From Anadara kagoshimensis (Eukaryota > Mollusca > Bivalvia > Arcoida > Arcidae): 64,000 nucleotides of DNA. The position numbers and the translations under genes were made by a program. The stretch's first letter is position 1. Each line of letters starts with the position of its first letter. Where the stretch lies: NCBI GenBank assembly GCA_021292105.1, contig CM037874.1:58692539-58756538 (forward strand). The letters run 5' to 3'. Positions 59,582 through 64,000 of the stretch are shown here, piece by piece. The notes below the pieces were generated by a model. That model made no database searches. It worked only from the letters and a program-made list of their open reading frames with translations, and was not told where the DNA came from.

Positions 59582-62500
59582 CTGAAATAATAAAAATTTG
59601 AATAAATAACAATTTTCAAAGCATGATTTTAACAATGTGATAAAGCTTGTTTGGACATTTTAAAAATAACTTAAAATTAAAAATGTTTCATAAATAAAAT
59701 GTTCATTGAAGTTAGCAGCCTACATGTATTTCATAAAAGGACTTTTTCAGCAAACCATGTGACCAATAACCTTTAATGTTTGTGTTGATGAGGTGGCAAA
59801 GTTTTCAAGTGGCATTATAATGGATTTCTGTTCATCTTTTGTTGTTAAAATAATGAGAATGTCCAATACAATTTTAACAAGATCAGGGGTTCAAAATTCC
59901 CTGGGTCCGAGGTCTGGGACCTATTGATTTTACCTTGGGACCATTGATATTTAAATTGTAAAAGTCCGATGGACATGCCATTTTTACCAGAATAATACTA
60001 CTTTTCAATACCATAATTGCACATAGGTCTTCCACTGTTAATATTGGACTTTCATGACTTTGTGTGGGACCTGCCAAAAATGAAGGCAAAAGGTCCTGGA
60101 CCTTCTATTACAAAACATAATTTTGAACCCCTGCAAGATGATAAATTTCAGACATAAAATGTCATATCAATTGTTGAGCAAATTTGTCAAAATTCAGTTT
60201 AAGCCATTATGATTCAAAGGAACTGAAGCCCCTAGTTGGTCAGACTTTTTTGTATGCCATTTTAAAAGCTATCAGTCTAACTTAAACTTGTCAACCCTGG
60301 TGAACATTTAATGCTACTGCAAAACCGTAACTTCAGCTACAATTTTATTTTGGCAAAAAAATGTCTGACCTTTCAGATAAAATAAGATTGTGCTAAAATC
60401 ATGTACATGCAACTGTATTCACACAAGGTGATGGTGTGCTATAACAAAACTAAATTCATTCAAATTATAAAATAAAATCACTAAAATGAGTATGGCAAAT
60501 ATACTCAACAAAAATGGTTAGGGACCATTGTAAAGTCAGAAATAAAAGCCCAAAAACTGAAAAATGTAAAATATACTGTATTTTGTTCCAATTCTTTTCT
60601 TGTTTCAAATCATTTTTTGAAGTACATTTTTGTGCATGACATTAAATCTCCTTCATGAAATTATGAGAAGTGTGAATATGAAATTATATGATTTACGTTC
60701 TACAAAATTGAATAATGTTTTTGATGTGGTCCTTAACGTTTTTGTTGAGTATATAAGAAGGGTTCCAGTATGAATCAAATGTTGTAAAATTGATATAGTT
60801 GTACAACAGACTAGTACCTGCAAAGTGTTAATGCTTCTTTTGAGATAAATCCATCTGATTTGTTAAACCATCTGAAAAAACATAATGATACATGATTCAA
60901 AAAATAAAATTTATAAAGTTCCATGTTTCTGTCACACAATTTTGATTACACACGTGGTGGGTGTAGCTGGCTAAACAGAAGATGCTTACCCTTCTAAAGC
61001 ACCCAACCTCACTTCCCAGGTGGAAGTTCATGTATCTAATCTAACTTGTCAGTTTCAAAGTTTTATACTGGATTGTAATTCTGGCATGGATTAGTGTTAT
61101 TGTTTTTGATATACACTTTTAGTCAGTCTCTTGTTTTTTGGTAGAACCACTTTGGTGGATGGTGTTTGGTAAATTATTCACCAAAGAAGTAGAAGACTAC
61201 GGAGTCAAACAGTAGTTGTGAAAAGTGACATTTGTACTAATATGCCACTTAATGTGACTCTCTGCAGGAGAATGGTCTAAAGTGATAAAGTTGTTATAAA
61301 TGACAAATATGTCACAAAAAGGCATAAATGTGAATGTCAATAACCATCTTCAATGCAACTGAACACATTATATTTAAGAGAAATGGCAAAACTCTTTTCA
61401 CATGCTAAAAGATATTGATATCAACTTCTGACCACGATCAATTATTTACCTACTCCTTTATGGCATATCACTTGTAGAAAATATAATTAATAAATAATTC
61501 TAGTGTAAAAAAATTAAAGCCCATTGGCATGATGATTGTGGGATATTAAGAAGCTGCTCAATGTCATAATATATTTGCTTTGCATTAAAAAAGTTCTCTG
61601 AAGCTTTGTCAATATAATTGGTGACATCTCAATATAAACAAGAAATCTGTGAGCTACTACTCATTTAATATACCCCCGATTTAAGCTTAAAATATTTTTA
61701 AATTAGAATACAAACAAAGTGTGAAGTAGATGTCTGACAGACTTGAAGTTGGTACTTGCAGTGTGGGACCTCATACTGATCTGGCATACAAAATTTCAAG
61801 TGGCTGTGTTAAGTAGTTGCTGAGAAAACTATAACAAATATTTGTTCTGGACAAACAAACATAGGTAAACCAGTCTACCCCTCCCCCCTCTTCTTTGAAA
61901 CAAGAGTATAATAAAATAAAGCTAGTTTAATATTTAACCCGTAACATTGTCCATACCTGTGATATCGTAACAAGACAGCAGATGATCTATACCAGTGAGC
62001 ACCTCCATCTTTAAAGGCTAGTTTGGGAATCGGAAATGGTTCTTCTGGGGAATTAGGTAGGAATGATGGCACTGTGGCAACCGGTGATGGGGGAGTTGAT
62101 GTAGAACTACAAGTCATTGATGATGAACAAGACCCTGCTCTCCTTTCTAAAAATAAAACACATAATTTATGGTTAATTAATTAAGAAATAATTTTGGTTA
62201 CCTGATGCATGATTACAGGTAATTTGGACATCTTTAATCCTTTCAAGAAACATAAATGGTGAAAGCCTGATGTCATTATCTTATCAAATAGTCATTATAT
62301 AGCAATTCAAGGCTTATTTCACAAATGAGGTTATGCCTTGGCTTTCAAGTAGAAAGATGTCAAAAATTATAGTCTGCATTAAAGTGTCCTGTTCTTAAAA
62401 CCATTAGTAACCAAGGAGGGTTTTGTCTACCATAAACAGACTTCACTTATAAGATAAGGTAGTTTCATGCCAAATATTTTGAAACAGGTTGAAGATATTG

Positions 62501-62810
62501 CACATTTTGTGAGACCTGGAATCATATAGATTTTTTGAGACCTGGAATCATATACATGTACATATATATTACCTCTTCTGGATGTTTTAGCCAGTATTTG
62601 ACCTTCTGACCCTAGCAACATATCTGTTACAGTCTCGTAACCATGTTCCTGAGATATATGTTGTAAATTTTGTGTCCCATCGTAATTCTTCATCGTAATA
62701 ACCATGTTAGAAGGCGATTTGATTGGTTTAAAATTAGACTCTACTTTAACTACTATAGGAGGGGGTTCTATGACGGAGTTGTCCACGGAGGTGTCCGATG
62801 AACTTGGTAC
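59344..62810 (-). CDS. Unrecognised protein, last four exons (5' end outside window)
   Basis: Exons on the minus strand: 62810-62573, 62146-61957, 60871-60818, 59581-59344. All have GT-AG borders and agreeing phases, giving 239 residues ending in TAA at 59344-59346. The first part is acidic and Ser/Pro-rich (SSSDTSVDNSVIEPPPIVVK), followed by a stretch with VITMKNYDGTQNLQHISQEH. A Ser/Thr/Pro-rich linker follows, then a C-terminal region with KDGGAHWYRSSAVLLRYHRW and WKEPDGVVFHHWEFLRDR, ending in a charged KKIKREDFEN. No transmembrane helix or signal peptide. The composition suggests a nuclear or cytosolic regulator, but no family was recognised. The splice structure makes it a real gene. No start exon is seen up to 64000. 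Confidence 0.75.
60818..60871 (-). CDS. Unrecognised protein, exon n-1 (54 nt)
   Basis: Microexon of 18 codons, RWFNKSDGFISKEALTLC. Acceptor GTTTTTTCAG, donor CAG|GTACTA. Phase 2 on both sides. Confidence 0.7.
60928..61110 (+). repeat. RT-family 3' tail, in intron
   Basis: ACAATTTTGATTACACACGT to the TTGTTTTTGATATA terminus. Nearly full-length tail with a small deletion near the end. Lies between exons n-2 and n-1 of the unrecognised gene. Confidence 0.7.
61620..61860. repeat. Dispersed repeat fragment
   Basis: GTGACATCTCAATATAA recurs at 28108-28130. The following AAATTTCAAGTGGCTGTGTT body is unrecognised. Confidence 0.4.
61957..62146 (-). CDS. Unrecognised protein, exon n-2
   Basis: 190 nt. 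Ser/Pro-rich linker (SSTSTPPSPVATVPSFLP) then GGAHWYRSSAVLLRYH. Acceptor TTTTATTTTTAG. Confidence 0.72.
62573..62810 (-). CDS. Unrecognised protein, exon n-3
   Basis: 79 codons plus one base. Acceptor TTTGTTTCAG, donor G|GTAATA. Contains the TDMLLGSEGQILAKTSRR segment. Confidence 0.72.
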
Positions 62811-63339
62811 CTGAAACAAAACAAATGATTTGTCATTTAAAAATAATTCTGTAAAAACATATTGTGACTTTAAACTTAAAACTAAAAACACAGATGTCAG
62901 ATTCTTTTTCAAACTGCTACAACCTGTGCCCAGGAGTCAGGCACTAATTACTTTACACCAAGTGGTTGTAACTAAGCACTAGATAAAGATGCAATTTTAG
63001 TGCATGTAATTTTCTTTTTAATTTTAGCACTCAATTCTGACAATTTACATTTCATAAGAATCAATGATAATGTTTGACAAAGAATGTACTTGGCACTTGG
63101 CAGAGAGAATATAAAATTCTACTTGTCACTGTGTAGTTACAACTAGGTTAGGACAAGTGGTTGAGTGCTTTATCTGAGGATTGTATTTTCATAATAGATT
63201 ATCAACTTTTATTTGATTGGAGATGTTAATCTAGTCTGTCAGTATAAAATATTTCCAGTAAATATTTCAGTTGGCTCAGTATTTCTATAGAGACTGCAGA
63301 GTTTGATAACAATTACCTTTCTTAGTGGACTCCAATAAC

Positions 63340-64000
63340 AACTAGAGCAGTCTCTTGAGAGACAAATACCCCCATCCCCAACTTGACCTTGATATCTTAA
63401 CCTATTTACTTTCACTTGATTTAGGAAACATTGTCTCATGTTGGTTTACATTTGTTCCATGTTTGATAAATCTATCCATCAGTATGGAAGATACTGAAAG
63501 AACATCATGTTGATATGAATGGCCAGAAAGACAGATACTAAATTTTGTATGCAACACATAGTCTCATGATGCTTTACATTTGTAACTAGTTTGATCAAAA
63601 TCCATCCAAAGGCAAAATAATAGGATGGATGGACAAACAGGGTGATTCCTATATACCCCCAACATTGATCTTCATACTTTGACCCTTGCACTTTAACTTG
63701 GTATGAAGCACATAGTCTCATGTTGGTCTATATTTGTGTCTAGCTTGTCAAAAATTATTCATAGACACACTAAGTGACAGAAAAAATCCTATATACCCCC
63801 AACATCTTGAGACTTTGACCTGTGTACTTTAACTTGGTTTGAAGCACATAGTCTCATGTTGGTCTATATTTGTGTCTAGCTTGTCAAAAATTATTCATAG
63901 ACACACTAAGTGACAGAAAAAATCCTATATACCCCCAACATCTTGAGACTTTGACCTGTGTACTTTAACTTGGTTTGAAGCACATAGTCTCATGTTGGTC
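63340..64000. repeat. 136-bp tandem repeat running off the window
   Basis: GAAGCACATAGTCTCATGTT recurs at 63705, 63841 and 63977 (136-bp period). The 63841 unit is almost identical to the one before it. More diverged units extend back to about 63340. Related to the single repeat at 34600-34905. Confidence 0.85.

Overview
The window is eukaryotic nuclear DNA: AT-rich, intron-containing, and dense in dispersed and tandem repeats. Gene families and repeat types suggest an invertebrate, most likely a mollusc (possibly a bivalve). That assignment is an inference from repeat style and gene content, not from a species-diagnostic sequence.

Layout. 1-19.5 kb is a retroelement graveyard. It holds a long degraded reverse transcriptase (RT) ORF resembling Penelope-like elements (12.6-14.2 kb, minus strand), many 3'-tail fragments of the same family in both orientations, and two paralogous blocks (about 0.18-3.35 kb and 9.95-14.95 kb). 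Between the blocks lies an otopetrin-like proton-channel gene (6.8-8.6 kb, plus strand), readable in two frames joined by one apparent frameshift. Two hammerhead-ribozyme motifs, one apparently intact and one decayed, lie at 19.0 and 17.8 kb, and a 28-bp minisatellite sits between them. 20.4-22.3 kb is a 65-bp satellite of about 29 units with internal palindromes and a higher-order pattern.

25.6-38.0 kb (minus) holds a complete 8-exon gene for an SLC15A4/PHT1-like peptide/histidine transporter. All splice phases agree and the product is 671 aa. Its introns hold tRNA-derived SINEs (one SINE inserted in another), MITEs and an 84-bp tandem repeat. 41.15-46.19 kb (plus) holds a small 4-exon secreted protein with two chitin-binding type-2 domains. 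It has a TATA box and an N-terminal signal peptide, but two compensating indels in exon 2; introns 1 and 3 carry minisatellites. 46.5-59.3 kb is AT-rich DNA with few signals: MITEs, retroelement tails, a LINE 3' end with an inverted 5' segment, and one weak candidate exon. 59.3-62.8 kb (minus) holds the last four exons of an unrecognised gene that runs off the upstream side. The window ends in a 136-bp tandem repeat.

The genes look unrelated to one another: an otopetrin channel, an endolysosomal transporter, a secreted chitin-binding protein and an unknown protein. The unifying theme is repeat activity. The items most worth following up are the hammerhead ribozyme, the RT family and its solo tails, the nested SINE/MITE insertions, the palindromic satellite, and the altered ExxER motif and histidine cluster of the transporter.
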